Assembly (NCBI RefSeq): GCF_000164865.1
Contig: NC_014618.1
Coordinates: 558,001 to 622,000 of the forward strand
Direction: 5' to 3'
Source: [Enterobacter] lignolyticus SCF1
Lineage (GTDB): Bacteria; Pseudomonadota; Gammaproteobacteria; Enterobacterales; Enterobacteriaceae
DNA: 64,000 nt
Below, piece after piece: positions 41,274 through 50,056 of the stretch. How positions within the stretch are numbered: position 1 is the first letter of the stretch; each line of letters starts with the position of its first letter. Position numbers and translations under genes: made by a program. A model generated the notes under the pieces. The model was not told where the DNA came from, searched no databases, and saw nothing but the letters and a program-made list of their open reading frames with translations.

Positions 41274-43681
41274 TGAGAGCACTCTGCAATGAATTTTCTC
41301 ATGATCTTGGATATTTCATAATGCTGTAGATATGTCTTTCTCGCACCAATACCGAGCTTTCTCAGCAATTCCTCATCTGTAATCAGCATTTCCATTTTTC
41401 GTGAAAAATCGGTTGTGTCGAAACAAGGGGAAATAAGAGAGTTGTAGCCGTTTTTTAAAAACTCCTTTGGACCATAGCCAATGTCGTAGCTCACGACGGG
41501 TTTTCCCATGCTGAAACTTTCAATATATACCATACCAAAGGGTTCTTTAAATGCAGTGAGGGCACAAAATGAACTATCGTAGAGCTCTTCGTATACCAAT
41601 GACGTTGGTTCGCAAATTCTAACTTGATCGGCTAGGTTGAGTTCTACGACCATCGCTAACAGCAATTCTTTTTGGTCTCCATCACCATAAATATCCAGTT
41701 TCCAGTCTGGATATTTCGAGGCAATTAATGAAAATGATTCGATCAATAAATGAAATTGTTTTATTTCAACAAGGCGTCCAAACGATACAATTCGTTTTGG
41801 CCATAGACTCTTATTACACCCTTTCATTAAAGATAGTTTATCTTCAATACCATTAGGAATGTTTGTTACATTATGTATGCCTTGGCTAATATATTCTTCT
41901 TTTTGGAATTTGGTCAATGCAATAACTTTATGTGCTTTATGATAACATGCCTGAATGGACTTCTGGATTTCACTACTATGAGAACTAAATTCTTTATGCT
42001 CCTGAACCATAACGACATTAGACTTATGGCTATGCTTAATTAAATTAACGCATAAGCCCGGGAATGTACCCACGAGCGTACATCCTCGAAATGTTCTTAA
42101 TATCAATAGCAATTTAATGTCAGTGAGGAGTGATAATCCAGAATATAAGTCTTCAGTTTTTTTGAATAGACGGGAACTAAATTTCGCCAGTATATTTTCA
42201 TAACATTTACGAAATTTACCTTTACTTCTGGCATCATTCAAATATTCCAACCTAACGCTGGGATCCAAGTGAAGTTTAGGGATATTTCCCGTCCTGCGTA
42301 ATGAGATTATAGTTACCATGTATCCTATAGATACTAAATAATTAGCCTGATTAATGACGGTCTGAACTGTTCCCCCTACACCATATAAATTGTAGCAAAA
42401 ATATACAATATGATTTTGCTTCTCTTCGAGTAATTTATCTATTATATGATTTGTTTTTCCATAATTTGTATAGTCCTGCCTGACAATAGCTCTATTGTTT
42501 TTTGCCATCAGTTTGATTTTTTTATCCAGTTCATTGGATGAAAAAACCGCTTCAAGCTCATCAATTGTTCTAACCGTAATTCCCAGAAAGTCATTTGGTG
42601 AATTCATAAAATGACCTCTTGCATGTTTATAAAGGTCATAGTCAAATTGAAGGAAAATGACAGGTGTGTTTAGCAAATTGAATTCAAAGGAAACCGACGA
42701 ATAATCTGTGACACATAATCTGGTGCCTTTCAATACGGCACTAAAATCATTTTGGCCGACAAACTCAATATTACCATCAAAGATAGTGGCAACGTCATTT
42801 TTTAAATGTAAAATCTTCTCATGTAGGTAGAAGACAATCTTTAAATTATGATTGCTGGCATATTCAAGAATACTATTGCTATCTTTTATTTTTTTTGCAA
42901 GCGCAAGAAATGAATTATCTTTGCTTTTGATGATCCAGTCATCTCTCCATGTAAAAAAGAACAAAATATTTTTGTTTGTTTTGTGTATTGATGGAAGGTT
43001 TTCATGTCTGGATAGCCCACTATTTATAAGCCTGCAAGGTAAAAAACCAATATTATTTATCAATCGCTTTAACGTCTGAAGGTCATCTGGATCAACAGAA
43101 TTTTTGTCACTATAATAACGGGACAGTAAATATCGATAGAAGATACGTAGTTCATCTCTTTCAAAATGGCTTTTTAAATGCGGTATTTTGTACTTTAAAA
43201 CTATTCTGTATGTTGACTTTATATCCTGATGTGATTGAAGAATATCAGAAACAATTTTATATTCCGATTTTAGTGAAGTGTGAAAATATCTAATTCTGCC
43301 ATTGTAATGGCCTTTGCAGAAATGCACCTTTTTATATGAAATAATACCATGCTGTAGATAGACAATAGGAGCCCATCCTCTGCTAAGAGGCTTCTCTTTA
43401 AACGTCGGGAAAACATCCAGATAGCCGTCGTTGAGTAAAAGATAATCAGCCCTGTAGAATAAGCGACGATGTTTTAGGCTATCTTTAACTAAAAGATAAT
43501 CGGCATAATGTTCTAACTTTCCTATATCGATATTATTTTTTTTATAAACGTAATAGGTATTTTTGAAGCCTTTGTTAATACGATGTGAGAAGTAAGCAAA
43601 CCCATTGTCTCTGGCTTGTTCGCCACCTTTTTCACTAATCAAAATGAGAAAATCATCTTGTTTTTTAATATTATTTTGCAT
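41270..43681 (-). CDS. TagF-like / GT4 fusion capsule polymerase
   Basis: An 803-residue, two-domain enzyme. Residues about 1-420 resemble CDP-glycerol glycerophosphotransferases (TagF/TagB): YLQHGIISYKKVHF near 109, and VTDYSSVSFEFNLLNTPVIFLQFDYDLY-type signature (two parts) near 325-352. Residues about 425-803 are a GT4-type glycosyltransferase with YGVGGTVQTVINQANYL, IPNGIED, SFGRLVEIKQ, and the E-x7-E motif in KEPFGMVYIESFSMGKPV. The pairing suggests alternate addition of glycerol-phosphate (or another polyol phosphate) and a sugar, as in teichoic-acid-like capsules. ATG at 43681 is preferred; a TTG 30 bases earlier has no ribosome site. First gene of the operon. Confidence 0.85.
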   Translation of the reverse strand: MQNNIKKQDDFLILISEKGGEQARDNGFAYFSHRINKGFKNTYYVYKKNNIDIGKLEHYADYLLVKDSLKHRRLFYRADYLLLNDGYLDVFPTFKEKPLSRGWAPIVYLQHGIISYKKVHFCKGHYNGRIRYFHTSLKSEYKIVSDILQSHQDIKSTYRIVLKYKIPHLKSHFERDELRIFYRYLLSRYYSDKNSVDPDDLQTLKRLINNIGFLPCRLINSGLSRHENLPSIHKTNKNILFFFTWRDDWIIKSKDNSFLALAKKIKDSNSILEYASNHNLKIVFYLHEKILHLKNDVATIFDGNIEFVGQNDFSAVLKGTRLCVTDYSSVSFEFNLLNTPVIFLQFDYDLYKHARGHFMNSPNDFLGITVRTIDELEAVFSSNELDKKIKLMAKNNRAIVRQDYTNYGKTNHIIDKLLEEKQNHIVYFCYNLYGVGGTVQTVINQANYLVSIGYMVTIISLRRTGNIPKLHLDPSVRLEYLNDARSKGKFRKCYENILAKFSSRLFKKTEDLYSGLSLLTDIKLLLILRTFRGCTLVGTFPGLCVNLIKHSHKSNVVMVQEHKEFSSHSSEIQKSIQACYHKAHKVIALTKFQKEEYISQGIHNVTNIPNGIEDKLSLMKGCNKSLWPKRIVSFGRLVEIKQFHLLIESFSLIASKYPDWKLDIYGDGDQKELLLAMVVELNLADQVRICEPTSLVYEELYDSSFCALTAFKEPFGMVYIESFSMGKPVVSYDIGYGPKEFLKNGYNSLISPCFDTTDFSRKMEMLITDEELLRKLGIGARKTYLQHYEISKIMRKFIAECSQ

Positions 43682-43818
43682 GTAAACAAATACCTTGTTT
43701 TCACAGCGCAACAGTTATAGCTGGTCGGAAAAGGTAGTATGATAGACAAGTACGACTGATATCCACTATCCACCCGGTTGGGGATGGGGTATACGTGTCA
43801 AAGATATTATCTGTTGAT

Positions 43819-43855
43819 ACGCTACCGCCCCTGGCTTTACCGCAGCCACAGTGCG
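43819..43855 (-). promoter_or_regulatory. JUMPstart element with ops (RfaH recruitment)
   Basis: Read on the minus strand, GGCGGTAGCGT (43819-43829) is the exact ops core, preceded by AAAGCCAGGG and, further up, CACTGTGGCTGCGGT. Together they match the 39-bp JUMPstart found in leaders of capsule, O-antigen and haemolysin operons. RfaH is loaded on RNA polymerase paused at ops and carries it through long operons. It lies about 140 bases upstream of the polymerase gene, so the whole leftward operon is expected to depend on RfaH. This supports the cluster being an active surface-polymer locus. Confidence 0.88.
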
Positions 43856-44521
43856 AAAATATTGAAAAAAGCAAATGTACACCCTTTGTATTTAATTGAA
43901 TGCTAATCATATGTAATAATGAAATCACGTGTGGTCATACACATGCTTATATGTCAGAGGATGCTAGTCTCAGTGAAATTAATTTGCAATAAAAATGTAT
44001 TAATATTATATATGTTCAACCGGGCATTGTATTTTTGGTGCTTATTGATGAAGTGGCTTTATGTCAGTGCGGTGCTATAAGTAATAAATCTGAAGAATGA
44101 GTGCATCTGATTCTTCGATCACGATAGAATAAAATTAGGATTATATTTAGGGGGGGTGTCGGTGCAAGACTTTAGTCCGAAAGGTCTTACCTGAATCAGA
44201 CATATGAGTGTAGACTCTAAAGGGATGGAAACTCATTCTCGTATACGTATACTCGTGCCGTAAATCCTACCCTGGTGCGGTTTGTCCATTACCCGGGCCA
44301 AAAAAGGTCTACTGGCCAAGCTGCGCTCAACTGAACCTTACCTGCCGGATCTTATGTCGATGCGATGTTTTTGCTGTTTGACGGGATTCCGTTACCCATT
44401 GACATCACTTCTCCACAATCCTGCCACAAAGATTAAACGACTTTGCATTTGTCCGCTTTCGGGTGACCGACGACGAGTCATACTTATTAACGTAGATGTC
44501 GAGTCATGAGGAGATTGAGAA
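43856..44521. other. Gene-free region between the capsule operon and the DUF1471 gene
   Basis: 43856 to about 44140 is very AT-rich and should hold the promoter of the leftward capsule operon. About 44140-44520 is richer in G+C, contains a G-run (44151-44157), an imperfect hairpin near AAGACTTT/AAAGGTCTT (44167-44189), and a 12-bp palindrome GTATACGTATAC (44241-44252). A 75-codon frame at 44282 has no ribosome site or recognisable protein. No gene or RNA is claimed. The right island border most likely lies between 44100 and 44200. GAGGAG at 44508-44513 serves the next gene. Confidence 0.5.
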
Positions 44522-44797
44522 ATGAAAGCGACTTCTCTGCTTACCGGTGTGGTGTTTATACTGCTTTCTGGTGCTGCTCTGGCAGCGGGGCCAAAACAGG
44601 TAAATTCCGAACAGGCGGCGCAATTGCAGGAAATGGGAACCGTCCAGGTTTCCGGGATTGAAGGCTCAACCGACGACGCAATCCATGCGCTGAAAGCGAA
44701 AGCGGCGCAAGAGCATGCGGGTCACTATCGGATTGTTGCGCTGGGCAACCCATCAGACTCCAGCCAGTGGGATGGTACGGCCATTTTGTATAAATAA
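44522..44797 (+). CDS. DUF1471 (YhcN/BhsA-like) small periplasmic protein
   Basis: A 91-residue secreted protein. The signal peptide (MKATSLLTGVVFILLSGAALA) ends at A-A near residue 21. The mature part is one DUF1471 domain: MGTVQVSGIEGSTDDAIHAL, then KAAQEHAGHYRIVAL and WDGTAILYK at the end. E. coli has many such proteins (YhcN, BhsA, McbA), linked to stress response and biofilm. This copy is not present at this site in E. coli. It has its own strong terminator and stands alone before the tdc region. Confidence 0.88.
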   Translation: MKATSLLTGVVFILLSGAALAAGPKQVNSEQAAQLQEMGTVQVSGIEGSTDDAIHALKAKAAQEHAGHYRIVALGNPSDSSQWDGTAILYK

Positions 44798-44811
44798 CGG
44801 ACCCTCGCCTG

Positions 44812-44843
44812 AAAGCCCCATTTCTCCAGATGGGGCTTTTTTG
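44812..44843 (+). terminator. Rho-independent terminator after the DUF1471 gene
   Basis: AAGCCCCAT pairs with ATGGGGCTT around TTCTCCAG, followed by a run of six T. It lies 15 bases after the stop. Confidence 0.9.
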
Positions 44844-45330
44844 TGCCTGCTTTTGGGGATGGTTATGCAATTGTTTTATTTTTCACTCAATTGTTATTGT
44901 TGTTTTAATTTATTGATAATGAAAACCCGCCAGGCGATGAATGAGTAACAACTCATGTGATGGCAATCGTATTTATAATGAATCTTTTATTTTCTTTTTA
45001 AAATAATTTTATTTTTTAAAATTATAATATGGTTAGGTGAGTAGAGTTTATCCTTAAATCGTTTGAAATATAACCAGTTGTGACTTTTTTAAATAAAAAG
45101 TGACTGGAATTTTATCGCCATAAAATAAAGTTATTCCCATGTCATTTATTGACTAGCGTCAGGCAATCGTCTGTTTTGTGCTCAGTTAATTTATTGAATA
45201 TAAAAGATAAAATTGTTTTCTGTGACCTGTGTTGGACAGGGGTTCAGGTAAATTGTGAGTCATCGCACATACCTCGATGCAGGTTATTTACTAGAATTCA
45301 CGGCGAAAAATGGAATATGGAAAACGTGCT
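44844..45330 (+). promoter_or_regulatory. tdc operon promoter region with CRP site
   Basis: A long AT-rich control region. TGTGA-GTCATC-GCACA at 45254-45269 matches the CRP consensus at 9 of 10 positions. TAGAAT at 45292-45297 is a good -10, which puts the CRP centre about 42 bases before the expected start near 45304, a class II arrangement as in E. coli tdc. The A/T-rich stretch at 44980-45130 may hold the IHF and TdcA sites known from E. coli, but I cannot place them. I do not recognise a tdcR gene here. Confidence 0.75.
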
Positions 45331-46269
45331 ATGGATAATGTTCTTCTGCCAAAGACACAACACCTCGTTGTTTTTCAGGAGGTCATTAGATGCGGTTCTA
45401 TCGGATCTGCGGCTAAACAGCTTGGGTTAACCCAACCGGCGGTAAGTAAAATTATCAGCGATATTGAAGCCTATTTTGGCATTGAGCTGATGGTGCGCAA
45501 AAATACCGGTGTGACGTTAACCAGCGCAGGTCAGGTCCTGCTGGCATACTCCGAGTCCATTACCCGGGAAATGAAAAACATGGTCAGCGAGATGAACAGC
45601 CTGAGCTCGGGTAGCGTCGTTGACGTGTCGTTCGGTTTTCCGTCGCTGATTGGTTTCACCTTTTTGCCGGGGATGATGAAAACCTTCAAAGAGGTGTTTC
45701 CTACAGCGCAGGTGTCCATGTTTGAAGCGCAGCTCTCATCCTTCCTGCCCGCACTGCGTGACGGGCGCCTGGATTTTGCCATCGGCACGCTGGATGACGA
45801 GATGCAGCTGCAGGACCTGCAGGTTGAGCCGATGTTTGAATCGGAGTTTGTGGTGGTCGCCAGTCAGTCCCGAACGTGCGCCAGGGAGATAACGCTGGAG
45901 TCGTTGAAAAACGAACAGTGGGTTCTTCCGCACACCGAAATGGGATACTACAAAGAACTGCTCGCCATCCTCCAGAAACACCACATCAACATCGAAAATA
46001 TTGTCAAAACCGATTCCGTCGTCACAATTTACAACCTTGTACTGAATGCCGATTTCTTAACGGTTATTCCGTGCGATATGACAACGCCGTTCGGTTCCGA
46101 TCAATTTATTACCTTACCCGTTAAGGATATTTTGCCGGTAGCACGCTATGCCGCAATATGGTCAAAGAATTATCGACTTAAAAAATCCGCCTCGGTGCTG
46201 GTAGACCTGGCGAAACGTTATTCATCACAAAATTGCAGAAGACGAAGACAGCTGGTCGAAGATATTTAA
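45331..46269 (+). CDS. tdcA: TdcA, LysR-family activator of the tdc operon
   Basis: A 312-residue LysR regulator. The N-terminal winged helix (QHLVVFQEVIRCGSIGSAAK and LGLTQPAVSKIISDIEAYFG) spans residues 8-60, and an effector domain follows, with VSFGFPSLIGFTFLPGMM and GRLDFAIGTL. It activates tdc transcription in anaerobic cells together with CRP, IHF and FNR-linked signals. The start at 45331 gives exactly the E. coli length; an ATG 21 bases earlier is possible but less likely. It is the first gene of tdcABCDEFG, all on the plus strand. Confidence 0.95.
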   Translation: MDNVLLPKTQHLVVFQEVIRCGSIGSAAKQLGLTQPAVSKIISDIEAYFGIELMVRKNTGVTLTSAGQVLLAYSESITREMKNMVSEMNSLSSGSVVDVSFGFPSLIGFTFLPGMMKTFKEVFPTAQVSMFEAQLSSFLPALRDGRLDFAIGTLDDEMQLQDLQVEPMFESEFVVVASQSRTCAREITLESLKNEQWVLPHTEMGYYKELLAILQKHHINIENIVKTDSVVTIYNLVLNADFLTVIPCDMTTPFGSDQFITLPVKDILPVARYAAIWSKNYRLKKSASVLVDLAKRYSSQNCRRRRQLVEDI

Positions 46270-46364
46270 TTTTAATTTAATCTGGAATTGACGAGGTTCT
46301 GTATAACAGACCTCTATGCCCTGTTATTACCTGAAATCAGAAGAATTCCTGAAAAGAGGATAAT

Positions 46365-47354
46365 ATGCACATTACTTACGATCTCCCGGTAACCCTTGAA
46401 GATATTCAGCAGGCCAAGCAGCGCCTTGCAGGTAAAATATATAAAACAGGTATGCCACGTTCTAATTACCTGAGCGAGCGTTGCAAAGGTGAAATATTTC
46501 TCAAGTTTGAAAATATGCAGCGTACCGGGTCGTTTAAAATTCGCGGCGCTTTTAACAAACTGAGCTCTTTAACCCAGGAAGAACGCCGCAAGGGCGTGGT
46601 GGCCTGCTCGGCGGGCAACCATGCCCAGGGCGTGTCTCTCTCCTGCGCCATGCTAGGTATCGACGGCAAAGTGGTGATGCCGCGCGGCGCGCCGAAATCC
46701 AAGGTCGCGGCAACGCAGGATTACTCCGCGGAAGTGGTGCTGCACGGCGATAACTTCAACGACACCATCGCGAAAGTCAGTGAAATCGTCGAAATGGAAG
46801 GCCGTATTTTCATTCCGCCGTACGATGATGCGCAGGTGATTGCCGGCCAGGGCACTATTGGTCTGGAAATTCTGCAGGATCTGTATGACGTCGATAACGT
46901 TATCGTACCGATCGGCGGCGGCGGCTTAATTGCCGGTATCGCGACGGCCATTAAGTCGATTAACCCGACGATTAAAATCATCGGCGTTCAGTCTGAAAAC
47001 GTCCACGGTATGGCCGCCTCCTGGCAGGCGGGCGCAATTACCAACCACCGTAACAGCGCAACGCTTGCCGACGGCTGCGACGTCGCGCGTCCGGGAAATC
47101 TGACGTTTGAAATCGTCAGTGAGCTGGTTGATGACATCGTGCTGGTCACCGAAGACGAAATTCGCGACAGCATGATTGCGCTGATCCAGCGCAACAAGGT
47201 GATCACCGAAGGCGCGGGCGCGTTGGCCTCCGCTGCGCTGCTCAGCGGAAAACTGGACGACTACATCCAGCGCCGTAAGACCGTCAGCATTATTTCTGGC
47301 GGCAATATCGACCTCTCCCGCGTATCACAAATTACCGGATTTGTTGGGGCGTAA
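46365..47354 (+). CDS. tdcB: TdcB, catabolic threonine dehydratase
   Basis: A 329-residue fold-type II PLP enzyme turning L-threonine into 2-oxobutanoate and ammonia (also acting on serine). PLP lysine K58 is in GSFKIRGAF, and the phosphate-binding glycine loop is PIGGGGLIAG near residue 184. It lacks the C-terminal ACT-type regulatory domain of IlvA, as expected for the AMP-activated catabolic form. AGAGGA precedes the ATG. Its stop lies in the loop of a small hairpin. Confidence 0.97.
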   Translation: MHITYDLPVTLEDIQQAKQRLAGKIYKTGMPRSNYLSERCKGEIFLKFENMQRTGSFKIRGAFNKLSSLTQEERRKGVVACSAGNHAQGVSLSCAMLGIDGKVVMPRGAPKSKVAATQDYSAEVVLHGDNFNDTIAKVSEIVEMEGRIFIPPYDDAQVIAGQGTIGLEILQDLYDVDNVIVPIGGGGLIAGIATAIKSINPTIKIIGVQSENVHGMAASWQAGAITNHRNSATLADGCDVARPGNLTFEIVSELVDDIVLVTEDEIRDSMIALIQRNKVITEGAGALASAALLSGKLDDYIQRRKTVSIISGGNIDLSRVSQITGFVGA

Positions 47355-47362
47355 GCGCCCCA
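47345..47362 (+). other. Hairpin over the tdcB stop codon
   Basis: TGGGGCG pairs with CGCCCCA, and the TAA stop of tdcB lies in the loop. No T-run follows, so processing or mRNA stability between tdcB and tdcC is more likely than termination. Confidence 0.45.
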
Positions 47363-47403
47363 CACCAGAACCTGGTACGGAACATTTTTGCTAAGGACAC
47401 GAT

Positions 47404-48735
47404 ATGAGTAATACAGATACCCTCGTCGCCAGCCAGGCAAAAACATCGGCATGGCGTAAATCAGATACCACATGGACGCTCGGGCTTTTCGGAACCGCAA
47501 TCGGCGCCGGTGTTTTGTTCTTCCCCATCCGCGCAGGCTACGGCGGCTTAATTCCAATCCTTATCATGCTGGTGCTGGCGTACCCCATCGCCTTCTATTG
47601 CCACCGCGCGCTGGCGCGCCTGTGCCTGTCGGGGAAAAACCCGTCCGGCAACATTACCGAGACGGTGGAAGAGCACTTCGGTAAAACCGGCGGCGTGGTC
47701 ATCACCTTCCTGTACTTCTTTGCGATTTGTCCGCTGCTGTGGATCTACGGCGTGACGATTACCAACACCTTTATGACCTTCTGGGAAAACCAGCTGGGCT
47801 ACGCGGCGCTGAACCGCGGGGTGGTGGCATTATTCCTGCTGCTGCTGATGGCGTTTGTCATCTGGTTTGGTAAAGACCTGATGGTGAAAGTGATGAGCTT
47901 TCTGGTCTTCCCGTTTATCGCCAGCCTGGTGCTGATTTCGCTCTCCCTGATCCCGTACTGGAACTCTGCGGTTATCGATCAGGTCAACCTGAGCGACATC
48001 GCCTTTACCGGTCATGACGGTATTCTGGTCACCGTGTGGCTGGGTATCTCCATCATGGTGTTCTCTTTTAACTTCTCGCCGATCGTCTCTTCTTTTGTGG
48101 TCTCCAAGCGTGAAGAGTACGAAAAAGACTATGGTAACGACTACACCGAACGGAAATGCTCGCAGATCATCTCCCGCGCCAGCATGCTGATGGTCGCCGT
48201 GGTGATGTTCTTCGCCTTCAGCTGCCTGTTCACGCTCTCTCCGCAGAACATGGCGGAAGCGAAAGCGCAGAACATTCCGGTGCTCTCCTATCTGGCGAAC
48301 CACTTCGCCACCATGACCGGCACTAAATCCACGTTCGCTGTTGTGCTGGAGTTCGGCGCGTCCATTATCGCGCTGGTCGCTATCTTCAAATCCTTCTTCG
48401 GCCACTACCTCGGTACGCTGGAAGGCCTCAACGGTCTGATCCTCAAGTTTGGCTACAAAGGCGATAAAACCAAAGTCTCTACGGGCAAACTGAACACCAT
48501 CAGCATGGTCTTCATCATGGGCTCCACCTGGGTGGTGGCTTACGCCAACCCGAACATTCTGGACCTGATTGAAGCCATGGGCGCGCCGATCATCGCCTCT
48601 CTGCTGTGCCTGCTGCCGATGTACGCCATTCGTAAAGCGCCGTCGCTGGCGAAATACAAAGGCAAACTGGACAACGTGTTTGTCACCGCGATTGGCCTGC
48701 TGACCATTCTGAATATTGTCTACAAACTGTTCTAA
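47404..48735 (+). CDS. tdcC: TdcC, threonine/serine:H+ symporter
   Basis: A 443-residue inner-membrane permease of the HAAP/STP family with about 11 membrane segments. LGLFGTAIGAGVLFFPIRAG near residue 27-46 is the family signature at the substrate site, and NFSPIVSSFVVSKREEYEKD near 222 is the conserved cytosolic loop. It brings in threonine and serine for TdcB and TdcG. The length equals E. coli. AAGGAC precedes the start. A 10-bp hairpin separates it from tdcD. Confidence 0.97.
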   Translation: MSNTDTLVASQAKTSAWRKSDTTWTLGLFGTAIGAGVLFFPIRAGYGGLIPILIMLVLAYPIAFYCHRALARLCLSGKNPSGNITETVEEHFGKTGGVVITFLYFFAICPLLWIYGVTITNTFMTFWENQLGYAALNRGVVALFLLLLMAFVIWFGKDLMVKVMSFLVFPFIASLVLISLSLIPYWNSAVIDQVNLSDIAFTGHDGILVTVWLGISIMVFSFNFSPIVSSFVVSKREEYEKDYGNDYTERKCSQIISRASMLMVAVVMFFAFSCLFTLSPQNMAEAKAQNIPVLSYLANHFATMTGTKSTFAVVLEFGASIIALVAIFKSFFGHYLGTLEGLNGLILKFGYKGDKTKVSTGKLNTISMVFIMGSTWVVAYANPNILDLIEAMGAPIIASLLCLLPMYAIRKAPSLAKYKGKLDNVFVTAIGLLTILNIVYKLF

Positions 48736-48754
48736 TCACTTATACCCGTCCACG

Positions 48755-48780
48755 TTCAGGCTGCCGCGCTGCAGCCTGAA
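48755..48780 (+). other. Hairpin between tdcC and tdcD
   Basis: TTCAGGCTGC pairs perfectly with GCAGCCTGAA around CGCGCT. No T-run follows. It may adjust the ratio of upstream (transport) and downstream (energy) gene products. Confidence 0.5.
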
Positions 48781-48827
48781 TCCTTCAGGTATACAGAGCT
48801 CAAAATAAGGATGAGCGGAGAATCCGA

Positions 48828-50036
48828 ATGATTGAATTCCCTGTAGTGTTGGTCATTAATTGCGGTTCATCGTCGATTAAATTTTCGGTCATGGATGCAC
48901 AATCGCAGGATGTATTACTGACAGGTATTGCGGAAGGTATTAATACCGAACGGGCGACATTAAGCCTTAATGGCGATGAGCCTGTTGAATTACCCCAGCA
49001 GAATTATGAGTGTGCGCTCGGCACGATTACCGTTGAACTGGAAAAACGTAATTTAATGCAGAGCGTGGCGCTGATTGGCCACCGTATTGCCCACGGCGGC
49101 AGCATTTTTAATGAGTCCGTTTTAATTACGGATGAGGTTATCGAGTTAATTCGTCAGGTATCGCCGCTGGCGCCATTGCATAACTTCGCCAACCTGAGCG
49201 GCGTGGAGTCGGCGAAGCATCTGTTTCCGGGCGTGAAGCAGGTGGCGGTATTTGATACCAGCTTTCACCAGACGCTGGCGCCGGAAGCCTATCTCTACGG
49301 CCTGCCGTGGCGCTACTTCGAAGAGCATGGCGTGCGCCGCTACGGCTTTCACGGGACGTCGCACCGCTATGTCTCGCAGCAGGCCCATGCGCTGCTGAAT
49401 CTCGACGAGCAGGACTCCGGGTTGGTGATTGCTCACTTAGGTAACGGCGCCTCTATTTGCGCGGTGCGTAACGGCAAGAGCGTGGATACCTCAATGGGGA
49501 TGACGCCGCTCGAAGGGCTGATGATGGGCACCCGCTGCGGCGATGTGGACTTCGGCGCCATGAGCTGGATTGCCAGCCAGACCGGCCAGACCCTCAACGA
49601 TCTGGAGCGGGTGGTGAACAAAGAGTCCGGCCTGCTCGGCATCTCGGGGCTCTCGTCCGATCTGCGCACACTGGAAAAAGCCTGGCATGAAGGGCATTAC
49701 CATGCCCGGCTGGCGATTAAAACCTTTGTTCACCGTATTGCCCGCCATATCGGCGGACACGCCATGGCGCTAAAACGCCTCGATGGCATTATTTTTACCG
49801 GCGGCATTGGCGAAAACTCGACGTTAATTCGCCAACTGGTCGTTGAACATTTGCAGGTGTTAGGCGTTACGCTTGACCCCGCCAAAAACCAATTACCGGG
49901 TAAAGCCGGGGAGCGAATTATTTCTCAGGCGGATTCACTAACGGCCTGCGCCGTTATTCCAACCAATGAAGAAAAGATGATTGCGTTGGACGCCATTCAT
50001 TTAGGAAAAATTAACGCTCCAGCTGAATACGCTTAA
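48828..50036 (+). CDS. tdcD: TdcD, propionate kinase
   Basis: A 402-residue acetate/propionate kinase of the ASKHA fold. VLVINCGSSSIKFSV (near residues 7-21), GHRIAHGG near 86, VFDTSFHQT near 143, YGFHGTSHRYVS near 172, HLGNGASICAV near 203 and GGIGENS near 324 are all present. It makes ATP by turning propionyl-phosphate (from 2-oxobutanoate via TdcE and a phosphotransacetylase) into propionate. Same place and length as in E. coli. Confidence 0.97.
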   Translation: MIEFPVVLVINCGSSSIKFSVMDAQSQDVLLTGIAEGINTERATLSLNGDEPVELPQQNYECALGTITVELEKRNLMQSVALIGHRIAHGGSIFNESVLITDEVIELIRQVSPLAPLHNFANLSGVESAKHLFPGVKQVAVFDTSFHQTLAPEAYLYGLPWRYFEEHGVRRYGFHGTSHRYVSQQAHALLNLDEQDSGLVIAHLGNGASICAVRNGKSVDTSMGMTPLEGLMMGTRCGDVDFGAMSWIASQTGQTLNDLERVVNKESGLLGISGLSSDLRTLEKAWHEGHYHARLAIKTFVHRIARHIGGHAMALKRLDGIIFTGGIGENSTLIRQLVVEHLQVLGVTLDPAKNQLPGKAGERIISQADSLTACAVIPTNEEKMIALDAIHLGKINAPAEYA

Positions 50037-50056
50037 TTTACAGAGAGACTATTTTC

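Noticed and set aside
36251..44100. O-antigen (rfb) cluster
   Set aside because: There is no wzx, wzy, wzz or nucleotide-sugar synthesis gene, and the ATPase lacks the Wzt C-terminal domain. KpsMT plus Stealth and TagF-like enzymes fit a capsule or teichoic-type polymer better.
44282..44509. 75-codon plus-strand frame before the DUF1471 gene
   Set aside because: No ribosome site, no recognisable protein, and it covers a region with palindromes and likely control signals.
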